A DNA stretch of 64,000 nucleotides from Pelagibius sp965227505 (GCF_965227505.1 NZ_OZ245757.1:1984001-2048000), one strand, 5' to 3'; positions 29,664 through 38,561 are shown, counted from the stretch's first letter. A program made the numbers and translations. Notes: generated by a model from the sequence alone, not told the origin.

Positions 29664-29905
29664 CAGGCCGCCTCCTCCACTTCGAAGTTCTTGATCATGA
29701 AAACGTCGCCCTCGGCGTCGAGAAACTCCAGGGCTGCCCCTTCCAGCGCCGTTCCCTCGGCGACGATGTCGAAACAGAAACTGAGGGCCTCACGCTCCAC
29801 GCAGGCCAGCGGGCCGACCGCCAGGCGCACGCGGCGCACGCGCCGGGAACCGGCATGCTCGCCGACGATGGCGACGATGTTGCGCGTGAGGCCCAGTTCG
29901 TGCAT
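29663..29905 (-). CDS. hypA: HypA-like nickel chaperone lacking the zinc finger (80 aa)
   Basis: HypA hands nickel to HypB. The start MHELGL supplies the nickel ligands His2 and Glu3, and residues 28-60 keep the core (LAVGPLACVEREALSF, EGTALEGAALE). Canonical HypA (about 113 aa) then has a CxxC...CxxC zinc domain. Here the chain jumps at about residue 62 to the family's last strand (FMIKNFEVEE) with no cysteines, so about 33 residues are absent. Both ends are coupled to neighbours by one-base overlaps and the frame is intact, arguing for a real short protein rather than an error. Confidence 0.88.
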   Translation of the reverse strand: MHELGLTRNIVAIVGEHAGSRRVRRVRLAVGPLACVEREALSFCFDIVAEGTALEGAALEFLDAEGDVFMIKNFEVEEAA

Positions 29906-30624
29906 CAGAGGCTTCCCCAGGCGGTCTCCGCCGTGCCGGCCATGACGTCGACGCCCAGCACAATTGCCAGAGCCGCCGCACCCAGCGTCAGCCCCGTGTG
30001 AATCCAGCGCGCCCGTTGCTCTGCCGCGCCCAGCGGCCAGGCGGCCACAAAAGACAGCGCCGCCATGCCGAGGATGGAGCCGAGACCGAAAACGAGAACG
30101 TAACCCAGTGCCGTCCAGGCGTCCTGGGTTGCCGCCACGGCCAGTGCCAGCAGGCCGGCGGAACCCGCCGCACCGTGGATCAGCCCGACCCCCAGCGCGC
30201 GCAGGGGAAAGCCCGCCGGGTGGCGGTGATCGTGCGGGTCGTCGCGATGCGCCGCGGTTGCGCCGGCATGGCTGTGGGCATGAAGGTGCGGTCGCCCCGC
30301 GTCATGGCTGTGGACGTGAAAGTGGATGCGCTTGGCCCGAAAGCGGCGCAGCACGTCCAGGCCCAGCAGGACCAGCATGACGCCGACACCGAACTCCAGC
30401 GCCGCCGAGGTCTGCTCCGTCAGGGTCAGACCCATCAGGATGACCGCCGCGCAGATGGCAAAGAGCGTGATCGTGTGGCCGAGCCCCCAGACAGCCCCGC
30501 GCAGGGCCAGACCCCGCTTTGACGACTTGCCGCTCACCGCCATGGCGCCGACCGCCGCCAGGTGATCCGCCTCCAGCGCGTGCTGCATACCGATCAGAAA
30601 CCCCAGTACCAAAAACCCTTCCAA
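29905..30624 (-). CDS. Nickel permease-like membrane protein, UreH/NicO type (239 aa)
   Basis: Six or so hydrophobic segments with the metal-transport signature HALEADH in helix 1 (residues about 14-20), GLGHTITLF in helix 2 and a His-rich cytoplasmic loop (about residues 100-135, many HxH). This resembles UreH/NicO-type nickel permeases, fitting supply of nickel to the adjacent HypA/HypB. The only usable start is a TTG at 30624, 12 bases after AGGGG and just downstream of an in-frame stop. It overlaps hypA by one base. Confidence 0.85.
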   Translation of the reverse strand: MEGFLVLGFLIGMQHALEADHLAAVGAMAVSGKSSKRGLALRGAVWGLGHTITLFAICAAVILMGLTLTEQTSAALEFGVGVMLVLLGLDVLRRFRAKRIHFHVHSHDAGRPHLHAHSHAGATAAHRDDPHDHRHPAGFPLRALGVGLIHGAAGSAGLLALAVAATQDAWTALGYVLVFGLGSILGMAALSFVAAWPLGAAEQRARWIHTGLTLGAAALAIVLGVDVMAGTAETAWGSL

Positions 30625-30650
30625 AACCCTGTCCCCTTAAAAAACGAGTC

Positions 30651-31715
30651 CTAACAGATCCGCGGCAGCTGTTCGCCGACCAGCATGTCGACGATGCGCT
30701 GCCCGCCGAACAGCGTGTGCATGACGACAGTGCCGCCGTGGGCCTCCACCGCGCGGCCGATGATCTTCGCATCCCGGCCGGCCGGATGGTCCTGCATGGC
30801 GGCCAGGGCCGCCTCCGACTCCGCAGCCGGTACGAAGAGCACGAGGGTGCCCTCGTTGGCAAGATAGAGCGGGTCGAGGCCCAGGATTTCACAGACGCCC
30901 TTGACCTCGTCGCGCAGCGGCAGCGCCGTTTCCTCGATCTCGATGCCGACACCGGCGGCCTCGGCCATCTCGTTGAGGGCCGAAGCGAGCCCACCGCGGG
31001 TCGCGTCCCGGGCGGCGCGCAGATTGGGCGCGGCGGCGATCACCGCTTCCATCAGACCGTTCAGAGACCGGCAGTCGGAAGGGATGTCCGTCGTGAGCGC
31101 CATGTCGCCCCGTGCCGCCAGGATCGCCGCACCGTGGTCGCCCAGCACGCCGTTCACGATGGCGACGTCGCCGGCCTGGATGCGGCTGGCCGCCAGGCTG
31201 CGGCCCGGCGGAATGACGCCGACGCCGGCGGTGGTGACGAAGAGCTTGTCCGCCGAGCCCTTGCCGACGACCTTGGTGTCGCCGGTTACGATGGCCACGC
31301 CGGCTTCGTCTGCTGCCCGGCGCATGGAGGCGGCGATGCGCCGCAGCAGCGCCACCTCCACCCCCTCCTCGATGATGAAGGAGGCCGAGAGCCAGAGCGG
31401 CCGCGCGCCGCCGACCGCCAGGTCGTTCACCGTGCCGCAGACGGCGATGGTGCCGATATCGCCGCCGGGAAACTCGAGGGGATCGACCACGAAGCTGTCG
31501 GTGGTGAAGGCAAGCTGGGCACCGGGCTCGGCCAGGGCCGCCGAGGTCAGCCGTGCCTGGTCCTCCATCTCGCCCATCTCCGGATTGCGGAAGGCGGCGA
31601 CGAAGACGTCGTCGATGAGATCGCGCATGGCCTTGCCGCCGCCTCCGTGGGCAAGCGTGACGCGCTCGGCGCGCAAACGGCCGCTTGGCGGGTTGCCGGG
31701 CGCCATGACGTTCAT
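30651..31715 (-). CDS. hypE: Hydrogenase maturation protein HypE (354 aa)
   Basis: Converts the carbamoyl group delivered by HypF into the cyanide ligand of the NiFe site. The PurM-like ATP-binding domain is clear (LAHGGGGKAM, TTDSFVV, GDIGTIAVCGTVNDLA) and the protein ends in PRIC, whose terminal Cys is the thiocarbamate/thiocyanate carrier. ATG 31715 overlaps the hypD stop as ATGA; another Met is three codons in. Confidence 0.96.
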   Translation of the reverse strand: MNVMAPGNPPSGRLRAERVTLAHGGGGKAMRDLIDDVFVAAFRNPEMGEMEDQARLTSAALAEPGAQLAFTTDSFVVDPLEFPGGDIGTIAVCGTVNDLAVGGARPLWLSASFIIEEGVEVALLRRIAASMRRAADEAGVAIVTGDTKVVGKGSADKLFVTTAGVGVIPPGRSLAASRIQAGDVAIVNGVLGDHGAAILAARGDMALTTDIPSDCRSLNGLMEAVIAAAPNLRAARDATRGGLASALNEMAEAAGVGIEIEETALPLRDEVKGVCEILGLDPLYLANEGTLVLFVPAAESEAALAAMQDHPAGRDAKIIGRAVEAHGGTVVMHTLFGGQRIVDMLVGEQLPRIC

Positions 31716-32854
31716 TCCGCCGCCTCCACCGGGGCGCGCTCGCGTGCACCCCCGCCGTACTGATAGTAGGCCGCGCAGGCGCCTTCGCTGGAGACCATCA
31801 GCGCGCCCATCGGCGTTTCCGGCGTGCAGGCCTTGCCGAAGACCTTGCACTGCCAGGGCTTGATGACGCCCTTCAGCACTTCGCCGCACTGGCAGGACTT
31901 GGGATCGGCGATCTTCACCTGCGGCAGCGGGAACCGGCGCTCCGCATCGAAGCGCGCATAGGCGTCGCGGATACGCATGCCCGAATGATCGATGGAGCCA
32001 AGGCCGCGCCACTCGAAGAACTCGCGCAGTTCGAAAACGCTTGCGACAGCTTCCAGCGCCTGACGGTTGCCTTCGCCGGGCACGATGCGGTCGTACTGGT
32101 TCTCCACTGCGCAGCGCCCCTCGGCAAACTGCTTCATCAGCATCCAGAGGGCATGGAGGATGTCCAGCGGCTCGAAGCCGGCGATCACCACCGGGCGCCT
32201 GTAGTGGCGGGCGATGAAGTCGTAGGGCTGATTACCGATGACCATGGACACGTGGCCCGGGCCCAGGAAACCGTCGATCCGCAGATCCGGCGAATCGAGG
32301 ATCGCCTTGATCGTGGGGATGATGGTGATGTGGTTGCAGAACAGGGAGAAGTTCTCGATGCCCTCTGCCTCGGCCTGCAGCACGGTCAGCGCCGTGCTGG
32401 GCATGGTGGTCTCGAACCCGAGGGCGAAGAACACCACCTCCCGATCCGGGTTGTCGCGGGCCAGCGCCAGGGCATCCAGCGGCGAGTAGACCATGCGCAC
32501 GTCGGCGCCCTCGGCCTTGGCCTGCAGCAGGCTCTTTTTCGAACCCGGCACCCGCATGGCATCGCCGAAGGTGGTGAAGATGACCTCCGGCCGTTCGGCC
32601 AGCGCCACGCAGTCGTCGACCCGGCCCATGGGCAGCACGCAGACCGGGCAGCCGGGTCCGTGCACCAGTTCGATCTTATTCGGCAGCATGCCCTCCAGGC
32701 CGTAGCGGAAGATCGAATGGGTATGGCCGCCGCAGACCTCCATCACCTGCAGGGGCTTGCCGTCACGGGTCTCGATCCGCGCGGCCAGGGCCTCGATCTC
32801 GCGGAACAGCGCCTTGGCCTTCTCCGGGTCGCGGAACTCGTCGACGTACTTCAT
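31712..32854 (-). CDS. hypD: Hydrogenase maturation protein HypD (380 aa)
   Basis: Iron-sulfur scaffold on which the Fe(CN)2CO unit is built with HypC. All hallmark cysteine motifs are visible: MEVCGGHTH, HGPGCPVCVLP, FCNHITIIPT and the [4Fe-4S] region CQCGEVLKG ... CKVFGKACTPE ... SSEGACAAYY. Length is normal. The ATG at 32854 (MKYVDEFRD) starts the conserved sequence. It is 4 bases from the SIS-domain gene. Confidence 0.96.
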   Translation of the reverse strand: MKYVDEFRDPEKAKALFREIEALAARIETRDGKPLQVMEVCGGHTHSIFRYGLEGMLPNKIELVHGPGCPVCVLPMGRVDDCVALAERPEVIFTTFGDAMRVPGSKKSLLQAKAEGADVRMVYSPLDALALARDNPDREVVFFALGFETTMPSTALTVLQAEAEGIENFSLFCNHITIIPTIKAILDSPDLRIDGFLGPGHVSMVIGNQPYDFIARHYRRPVVIAGFEPLDILHALWMLMKQFAEGRCAVENQYDRIVPGEGNRQALEAVASVFELREFFEWRGLGSIDHSGMRIRDAYARFDAERRFPLPQVKIADPKSCQCGEVLKGVIKPWQCKVFGKACTPETPMGALMVSSEGACAAYYQYGGGARERAPVEAAE

Positions 32855-32858
32855 GGTT

Positions 32859-33560
32859 TCAGCCTTTCGCCTCGGACGCGCCGGCATCGGCAAGGCCGCC
32901 GCGGGTGTCGGCCAACAGGGTGTGGGCCAGATCCCAGAGGATGTGATAGATGGCGACGTGACACTCCTGGATGCGGTGGATGCTGTCGGTCTCCACCACT
33001 AGGCAGTGATCGAGCGCGCCACTGCGCGCCATCGCGCCACCTTCCATGCCGGCCAGCCCGATGGTGGTGATGCCCATGTCCCTTGCCTTCTCGAAGGCGG
33101 CCATGAGGTTCGCCGAGTTGCCGCTGGTGGAGACGCCGATCAGGCCGTCGCCGGCGCGGCCGTGGGCGACGATCTGGCGCAGGTAGATGTGCTCGAAGCC
33201 GACGTCGTTGCCGACGGCGGTCATCATCGCAATATCTGCGGTCAGATTCTTCGCCGGCAGCGCGGGGCGGCCGGCGGTCACGGGGTGCTGGAACTCCACG
33301 GCGATGTGGGCGGCATCGCAGGCGGACCCGCCGTTGCCCATGGTGAACAGCCGCCCGCCGTTGCGGTAGACAGCGGCGACGGCCTGGGCCACGGCGACAA
33401 TCTTCCCGGCGTTCCGCTCGAAGAACTGCCGCTTGGTCTCCACCGAATGGTCGGCCTTCTGGCGCAGCGATTCGACAAGCCCGGCTTCGACCGCCGCCGC
33501 GTCCTGCCCGGCGCCGTAGAGGAAGGGATAGAGGCCCTCCAACGCGGTCTTGCCGCTCAT
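32859..33560 (-). CDS. SIS-domain phosphosugar isomerase-like protein (GmhA-like) in the hyp operon (233 aa)
   Basis: A sugar-isomerase domain resembling phosphoheptose isomerase: MGNGGSACDAAHIAVEFQHP, SGNSANLMAAFEKARD and the C-terminal ECHVAIYHILWDLAH match GmhA. It sits between hypC and hypD with tight spacing, so it belongs to the hydrogenase transcript. GmhA-like proteins occur in some other uptake-hydrogenase loci, but I know of no demonstrated role in maturation. LPS heptose synthesis is the alternative; no other heptose genes are nearby. Confidence 0.82.
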   Translation of the reverse strand: MSGKTALEGLYPFLYGAGQDAAAVEAGLVESLRQKADHSVETKRQFFERNAGKIVAVAQAVAAVYRNGGRLFTMGNGGSACDAAHIAVEFQHPVTAGRPALPAKNLTADIAMMTAVGNDVGFEHIYLRQIVAHGRAGDGLIGVSTSGNSANLMAAFEKARDMGITTIGLAGMEGGAMARSGALDHCLVVETDSIHRIQECHVAIYHILWDLAHTLLADTRGGLADAGASEAKG

Positions 33561-33597
33561 ACTTCTGCCCTCCGTCTCGTTCTTCCGGACAAAGGCT

Positions 33598-33879
33598 TCA
33601 CGCCTTGCCGGAAGCGCGCATCGCCGCCAGTTCCTCCTGCACCTCGCCCAACTCGGCAAGGATCGCCAGGGTCTCGGCTGCCTGGTCCTCGTCGATGCGG
33701 CTCATGGCAAAGCCCACGTGCACCAGCACCCAGTCGCCGACGCAGGCCTCCAGCGGATGCTCCTCGTCGACGATGCAGGCGAGATTGACCTGCCGCCCGA
33801 CACCGGCGACCTCCACGAGGCCGAGCTTGCGCGCGGCGTCGGTGATCTCGACGATCCTACCGGGGATCCCCAAACACAT
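33598..33879 (-). CDS. hypC: Hydrogenase maturation chaperone HypC/HupF family (93 aa)
   Basis: Small chaperone that holds the Fe(CN)2CO unit and the large-subunit precursor. It starts with the invariant MCLGIPG, whose Cys2 is the iron ligand, and continues with the OB-fold (VGDWVLVHVGFAMSRIDEDQA). Its start lies 23 bases inside hypF. HypC and HupF share this opening; the position within hypF-C-D-E favours HypC. Confidence 0.95.
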   Translation of the reverse strand: MCLGIPGRIVEITDAARKLGLVEVAGVGRQVNLACIVDEEHPLEACVGDWVLVHVGFAMSRIDEDQAAETLAILAELGEVQEELAAMRASGKA

Positions 33880-36265
33880 GTCTCTCTCCTGCTTCGTGGC
33901 GCAGACCGCCTTGTTTTTGTGCCAGCGCCACGACCGCCTGGCCGAGCGCCAGCCCGCCGTCGTTGGCCGGCACCTTTTCATGACTGAGCACGGTGAAGCC
34001 TCGCTGCTCCAGCCCCTCGTGGACCAGTTTGAAAAGCGTGGCATTCTGGAAACAGCCGCCGCTTAGCGCGACGGTGGAAAAGCGGTTCGCATCCCCCGCC
34101 AAACCACCAGACAGCCGCGCGGCCATGGCGACGATGGCCCTGGCGAGGCCGCGATGAAAGCGCGCCGCAATCACCCCCAACGGCGTCTTCAGATGCAGAT
34201 CGCCCAACAGCGCCCGCCAGGCGGCCAGCGGCTCGATGTAGGGCTTGCCCTTGCCGCCGAGCAGCGGGATCGCGAAGGGATAGGCGAGATCCTCCGCCTC
34301 CTCCAATGCCGCCGGGTCGATGGCCGCCTCGAAACGCATCGCCGCCTCGCCCTCGTAGGCCTGGGCCTCCCACGCCAAGCCGCAAAGCGCCGCGGCGGCA
34401 TCGAAGAGCCGCCCGCAGGAGGACGACAGAGGTGCGTTCAGACCCTTGGCGATCATGGCATCGAGGGTCGCACGGGGGGCGGCCTCCAGCCGTTGATAGA
34501 GATCAAGCTGGGCGAAGTTCATGGCAAACTCGGACCAACCCATCTCAGCCATCAGGTGGGCGTAGGCATTGCGCCAGGGCTCCCGCACCGCGGCGCTGCC
34601 GCCCGGCAGGGCGACTGGCTTCAGAAACCCGAGGCGCTCATAGCCGCGATAGTCGCAGGCCAGGAACTCGCCGCCCCAGACCGTGCCGTCGGCGCCATAG
34701 CCGAGGCCGTCCATGGCGATGCCGAGAACTGGCCCGCCCTCGAGCGGCCAGCCGTTTTCGGCCAGGCAGGCGGCGATATGGGCGTGGTGGTGCTGCACCT
34801 CGACCAGCGGCAGCCGCTTCTCCTCCGCCAGCGCCTGACCGCGCTTGGTCGAGAGATAGTCCGGATGGCAGTCGACGGCGATCGCCTCCGGCGCCGGTTC
34901 GAAGAGCTCTTCGTAAAGGCGCAGGTTGTGGCTGACGTCCGCGGCGGTCGCGGCGTCCTCCAGGTCGCCCATGTGCTGGCTGAGGACCGCCTGGCCGTCC
35001 TTCACCAGACAGAAGGTGTTCTTCAGTTCGCCGCCGAGCGCCAGCACCTGCCGGTCGCGGTCGAAGCCTTCCGGCAGGGCGATGGGGGCCGGCGCATAGC
35101 CGCGGGCGCGGCGCAGCAGGCGCGGGCGGCCGAGGTCGAGGCGGACGACGGAATCGTCGATGCGGTTGGCGATCCCCCGGTCGTGCATCAGGGCGAAGTC
35201 GGCGACAGCCGCCAGCTCCGCCCGCGCTGCGTCGTTATCCGTGCACTGCGGCCGGCCGGAGAGGTTGCCGCTGGTCATGACCACCGGGCGCGTCATGCGG
35301 CGCAGCAGCAGGTGATGCAGCGGCGTATAGGGCAGCATGAAGCCGACCCGGTCGAGACCCGGGGCCACGGCTTCCGGCAGCGCTTCGCCCGTCGCTTCCA
35401 GCAGCACGATGGGGGCCGCCGGGCTGTTCAGCAGCGCTTCCTCGGCCGCCGTAACCGTGCAGTAGCGGCGGATGACCTCCACATCCCGGGCCATCAGCGC
35501 GAAGGCCTTGCCGCGGCGGCGCTTGCGCGCCCTGAGACGCGCGACCACCGTGTCCTTGGTGGCATCGCAGGCCAGGTGGAAGCCGCCGATGCCCTTCACC
35601 GCGACGATGTGGCCCATCATCAGCATGCCGCCGGCGGCATCGACGTCGTCGAGCATGGAAAAGGCTTCGTGGTTCACCGCACCGCCGCCCAGATGCTCGA
35701 TCCAGGCGCGCGGCCCGCAGCGGTGACAGGCCACGGGCTGGGCATGGAAGCGCCGGTCCGCCGGATCTTCGTACTCGCCGCGGCAGTCCGAGCAGAGCGC
35801 GAAGGCGGCCATGGTGGTCTTGTCGCGGTCGTAGGGCGCACCCTCGACGATGGAAAAGCGCGGCCCGCAGTTGGTGCAGTTGGCAAAGGGGTAGCGGTAG
35901 CGCCGGTCGAAGGGATCGCGCATCTCCGCCAGGCAGTCCGGGCAGGTCGCCGCATCGGGTGTGACGGCAGCGCGCATCACCCCGGCGGAGGAGGCGGCGA
36001 TCCGGAATACCTCGGGCGCCGGAACGTCCGCCGCAGTGTCCAGGGGCCGGCGTTCCAGGCCGTCGATGCGGGCCAGGGCCGGCGCCTCCGCGCGCAGCCG
36101 TTCGGCAAAGCGGTCGAGCGCCGCGCCCCAAAGGCGGATCTCGACGCCCTCGCCCGTGTTGCGGACATCGCCGGTCAGGCCCAGTTCGGTGGCGATGCGC
36201 CAGACCGTCGGGCGGAAACCGACGCCCTGGACCTGGCCGCGCACGGTGATGGCCTCGCCCTTCAT
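33857..36265 (-). CDS. hypF: Carbamoyltransferase HypF (802 aa)
   Basis: Makes the carbamoyl-thioester on HypE, precursor of the cyanide ligands. Domain order is canonical: N-terminal acylphosphatase (GQVQGVGFRPTVW), two zinc-finger pairs (CPDC, CTNC, CSDC, CHRC at about residues 105-185), a YrdC/Sua5 domain with GIGGFHLACDA, then the Kae1-like domain with VEVQHHHAHIAACL and GMDGLGYG-like metal/ATP motifs. Length is about 50 residues longer than the E. coli protein. Start overlaps the NHL gene stop as ATGA. Confidence 0.95.
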   Translation of the reverse strand: MKGEAITVRGQVQGVGFRPTVWRIATELGLTGDVRNTGEGVEIRLWGAALDRFAERLRAEAPALARIDGLERRPLDTAADVPAPEVFRIAASSAGVMRAAVTPDAATCPDCLAEMRDPFDRRYRYPFANCTNCGPRFSIVEGAPYDRDKTTMAAFALCSDCRGEYEDPADRRFHAQPVACHRCGPRAWIEHLGGGAVNHEAFSMLDDVDAAGGMLMMGHIVAVKGIGGFHLACDATKDTVVARLRARKRRRGKAFALMARDVEVIRRYCTVTAAEEALLNSPAAPIVLLEATGEALPEAVAPGLDRVGFMLPYTPLHHLLLRRMTRPVVMTSGNLSGRPQCTDNDAARAELAAVADFALMHDRGIANRIDDSVVRLDLGRPRLLRRARGYAPAPIALPEGFDRDRQVLALGGELKNTFCLVKDGQAVLSQHMGDLEDAATAADVSHNLRLYEELFEPAPEAIAVDCHPDYLSTKRGQALAEEKRLPLVEVQHHHAHIAACLAENGWPLEGGPVLGIAMDGLGYGADGTVWGGEFLACDYRGYERLGFLKPVALPGGSAAVREPWRNAYAHLMAEMGWSEFAMNFAQLDLYQRLEAAPRATLDAMIAKGLNAPLSSSCGRLFDAAAALCGLAWEAQAYEGEAAMRFEAAIDPAALEEAEDLAYPFAIPLLGGKGKPYIEPLAAWRALLGDLHLKTPLGVIAARFHRGLARAIVAMAARLSGGLAGDANRFSTVALSGGCFQNATLFKLVHEGLEQRGFTVLSHEKVPANDGGLALGQAVVALAQKQGGLRHEAGERHVFGDPR

Positions 36266-37440
36266 GACGCCAGGTCCCAGAGCAGCACGCGGTTGTTGCC
36301 GCTGTCGGCGACGGCGACCTGCCGCCCGAGCGCGGAAAGCCCGTAGGGCCAGCAGAGCGTGTCGCGGGCCGGCAGGCCCCAGGCGTTGTCGCCCTTGGAG
36401 GCAAAGTCCGGCTGCCCGGTCAGGCGTTCGGCAGGCGCCGTCATCGCCGGCCGGCTCCAGCCGAGCAGGCGCGAGTTCGCGGTATCGGCAGCGATCAGCA
36501 GACCGCCGGCCACGGTCACCGCATAGGGCATGTTCACGGCCGCAGCATCGGGGTAATAGGCGCCCATGTTGTGGTCACAGGCGGCGAAGTCTGCCTGCCC
36601 CAGCAACAGCCCGCAAGGTGCGGCGGAGCGCGGCGGCAGGCCGTCCCAGAGCATGATGCGGTTGTTGCCGGCATCGGAAACCGCAAGGCGGCCCTGCCAG
36701 AAGGCGATGCCGTGCGGCCAGCGCATGCCCATGGCACCGACCGGGCCGCCCGCGTTCTCGTCCCGCGTCACAAAGTCGCGCTGCCCCAGAACCCGGTCGG
36801 CCGGCTGGCCGCTGTGCTCCGGGTTCTCCCAGATCAGGACCCGCCGGTTGCCTGAATCCGCGACCAGCAGCCGCCCGTCGAGGTCCGCAACGCCATAGGG
36901 CCAATGCAGGGTGGCAGCTTCCGGCAGGTCGGCGCCGCGGTTGGCCAGCATGCCGGCCGGGCTGTCCTGGCCGAGCACGATGTCGGCGGGCTGATGGGAA
37001 TCCCGCGGCGTCTCGCGCCACAACAAGACCCGATGGTTCCAGGCATCGGCAACCGCCAGGCCCGCCCCCCAGGCACAGAGGCCGGTGGGCACGTTCAGGG
37101 TGTCGGCGCCGGCGCCCCCCTTGGCATTGCGCCCTTCGCGACCGAAGTCCGGCTGGCCGATCACGAAGTCGGCCGGCGCGTTGTCCGCTCTGGGGGCCCG
37201 CCGCCAGCCGAGCAGACGGTGATGGCCGGTATCGGCGACCCAGAGCGAGCCGTCCGGATGCAGGCAGACCCCGCGGGGGCCGAAGAGCACGCTGGGCGAG
37301 GGTTCGATCGGCGCCGCCAGAGCCTCGGCGGTCCAGCCGAGAACGACCCGCGGCCCCGCCGGGTCCAGCAGCGGCGCCCCTGCGGTCACGCTCCCCGGCG
37401 CCTTTACCGGCTCGAAAGAGGGGGAGATCGCGACCCGCAT
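36262..37440 (-). CDS. NHL-repeat beta-propeller protein of the hydrogenase locus (392 aa)
   Basis: At least five NHL repeats are visible from near-identical cores: VADTGHHRLLGW, VADAWNHRVLLW, VADSGNRRVLIW, VSDAGNNRIMLW, AADTANSRLLGW and VADSGNNRVLLW. These are interleaved with a second recurring motif of the type ADxVLGQxDF. There is no signal peptide, so it is probably cytoplasmic. NHL proteins are found in Huc-type (group 2a) hydrogenase loci, where they are thought to be accessory; their exact role is unknown. It follows the NifU-Rieske gene by 4 bases. Confidence 0.85.
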   Translation of the reverse strand: MRVAISPSFEPVKAPGSVTAGAPLLDPAGPRVVLGWTAEALAAPIEPSPSVLFGPRGVCLHPDGSLWVADTGHHRLLGWRRAPRADNAPADFVIGQPDFGREGRNAKGGAGADTLNVPTGLCAWGAGLAVADAWNHRVLLWRETPRDSHQPADIVLGQDSPAGMLANRGADLPEAATLHWPYGVADLDGRLLVADSGNRRVLIWENPEHSGQPADRVLGQRDFVTRDENAGGPVGAMGMRWPHGIAFWQGRLAVSDAGNNRIMLWDGLPPRSAAPCGLLLGQADFAACDHNMGAYYPDAAAVNMPYAVTVAGGLLIAADTANSRLLGWSRPAMTAPAERLTGQPDFASKGDNAWGLPARDTLCWPYGLSALGRQVAVADSGNNRVLLWDLAS

Positions 37441-37444
37441 CGCC

Positions 37445-38323
37445 TCACTCCGCCAGGTGGACTTCGATGCGCTCGCCGACCACCCGCACGCCCTGTGGCT
37501 GAAGCTGCACTTCCGGCGCCGTCAGGCACTCGCCGCTTTCCAGCGAGTACTGGAAGGCATGATAGGGGCAGGTGATGAGGCCATCGGCGATCTCGCCGCC
37601 GTCCAGCGGCATGCCCATATGGGCGCAGGCGTTCTCGAAGCAGGTCACCTTGTCGCCGAAGCGCGAGAGCAGCAGGGAATGACCGGCGACCTCGACCACC
37701 TTGGTCGCGCCGTCCGGCAGCTCGGCCAGAGCCACCGCCGCCTGCCAGCCGTCGGTCTGCTGCGCGGCAAAGGGCGAGGTGAAGTGCACCGCCTCGGCGC
37801 CACCACCGCCCAGGCCCTTGGCTTGCTTGACCTCGGTGATCTCCGGCACATTGTCCTGGATGGCTTTCTTCACCCCGGCATAGAAGGTCAGCATGGAGGC
37901 CGGACAGCCGTCGCAGGCGCCGAGGAACCGCACCTCGGCCAAGGGCGGCTCGACCCGCACCAGTTCGACATCGCCGCCATGGCCGGCAAGGGTCGGGCGG
38001 ATGGTGTCGAGGGCGGCGTCGACCCGCTCGAACAGCGACGGCTTCAGAATCCCGTGACGCCGCAGCACGGCATAGACGACCTCGTCGGCAGCCGCCCTGC
38101 GCAGCGCCGCCGCCATGCCGGGGGCCGCTTTCAGGGAGCGGATGAGCCGGCGGAAGGCTTCGGCATTCAGCTCGTCGATGGCCCGCGACCGGGCCAGCGC
38201 GGCATTGCGGTGGGCCTCCGGCCAGTCTGCGGCCAGCGCCTCCAGCGCCGCGATGTCCTGGAGCATGGCTTCCAGGCTGCGCTCGGCGCCTTCCGAAGTG
38301 TTTTGTTCGGCGGTCCGGGCCAT
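37445..38323 (-). CDS. NifU-like/Rieske fusion electron-transfer protein, HucE-like (292 aa)
   Basis: An N-terminal helical region (about 1-95) is followed by a NifU C-terminal-type domain with Cys137 and Cys140 (GACDGCPAS), then a Rieske [2Fe-2S] domain with Cys233-x-His235 and Cys252-x2-His255 (CAHMG ... CPYHAFQY). Such fusions accompany group 2a uptake hydrogenases, for which a Rieske protein is proposed to pass electrons from the hydrogenase toward the quinone pool. There is no membrane segment. Location next to the NHL and tiny membrane proteins fits that. Confidence 0.85.
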   Translation of the reverse strand: MARTAEQNTSEGAERSLEAMLQDIAALEALAADWPEAHRNAALARSRAIDELNAEAFRRLIRSLKAAPGMAAALRRAAADEVVYAVLRRHGILKPSLFERVDAALDTIRPTLAGHGGDVELVRVEPPLAEVRFLGACDGCPASMLTFYAGVKKAIQDNVPEITEVKQAKGLGGGGAEAVHFTSPFAAQQTDGWQAAVALAELPDGATKVVEVAGHSLLLSRFGDKVTCFENACAHMGMPLDGGEIADGLITCPYHAFQYSLESGECLTAPEVQLQPQGVRVVGERIEVHLAE

Positions 38324-38329
38324 GGCCTC

Positions 38330-38551
38330 TTACGCGTACTTCAGGTCTTTGAAGAGGATCGGCTGCAGCACCCCGGAGACCGCGCCCCCGGCGACGGCCG
38401 CCACCCACATGGGCGCGAAGAGACCGACCACCACCACCACCGCGGCACCGCTGCCGGCGCCGATGGCGATCTGGCGCATGACCTTCGCATTGTCCTTGAA
38501 CAGCTTGCCGGCGAGGAGAAGCTTCGCGGAATCGATTGCCGTGCTCAGCAT
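38330..38551 (-). CDS. Small membrane protein of the hydrogenase locus (73 aa)
   Basis: A soluble, basic N-terminal third (MLSTAIDSAKLLLAGKLFKDNAK-like, amphipathic) is followed by one or two Ala/Val/Gly-rich membrane segments (about residues 27-64) and the tail FKDLKYA. It has no recognised domain. It lies 6 bases before the NifU-Rieske gene and 10 bases after another tiny membrane gene. Inferred, not shown: membrane attachment or quinone access for the hydrogenase, which lacks its own anchor. Confidence 0.72.
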   Translation of the reverse strand: MLSTAIDSAKLLLAGKLFKDNAKVMRQIAIGAGSGAAVVVVVGLFAPMWVAAVAGGAVSGVLQPILFKDLKYA

Positions 38552-38561
38552 GGTCCCCTCC

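Noticed and set aside
29663..29905. Frameshift or sequencing error as explanation of the short HypA
   Set aside because: The final conserved strand (IKNFEVEE) is in the same frame as the start, and the stop overlaps the hypB ATG, so a clean in-frame deletion fits better.
34154..36346. 730-codon open frame opposite hypF
   Set aside because: Antisense to an unmistakable HypF; no conserved motif and skewed composition.
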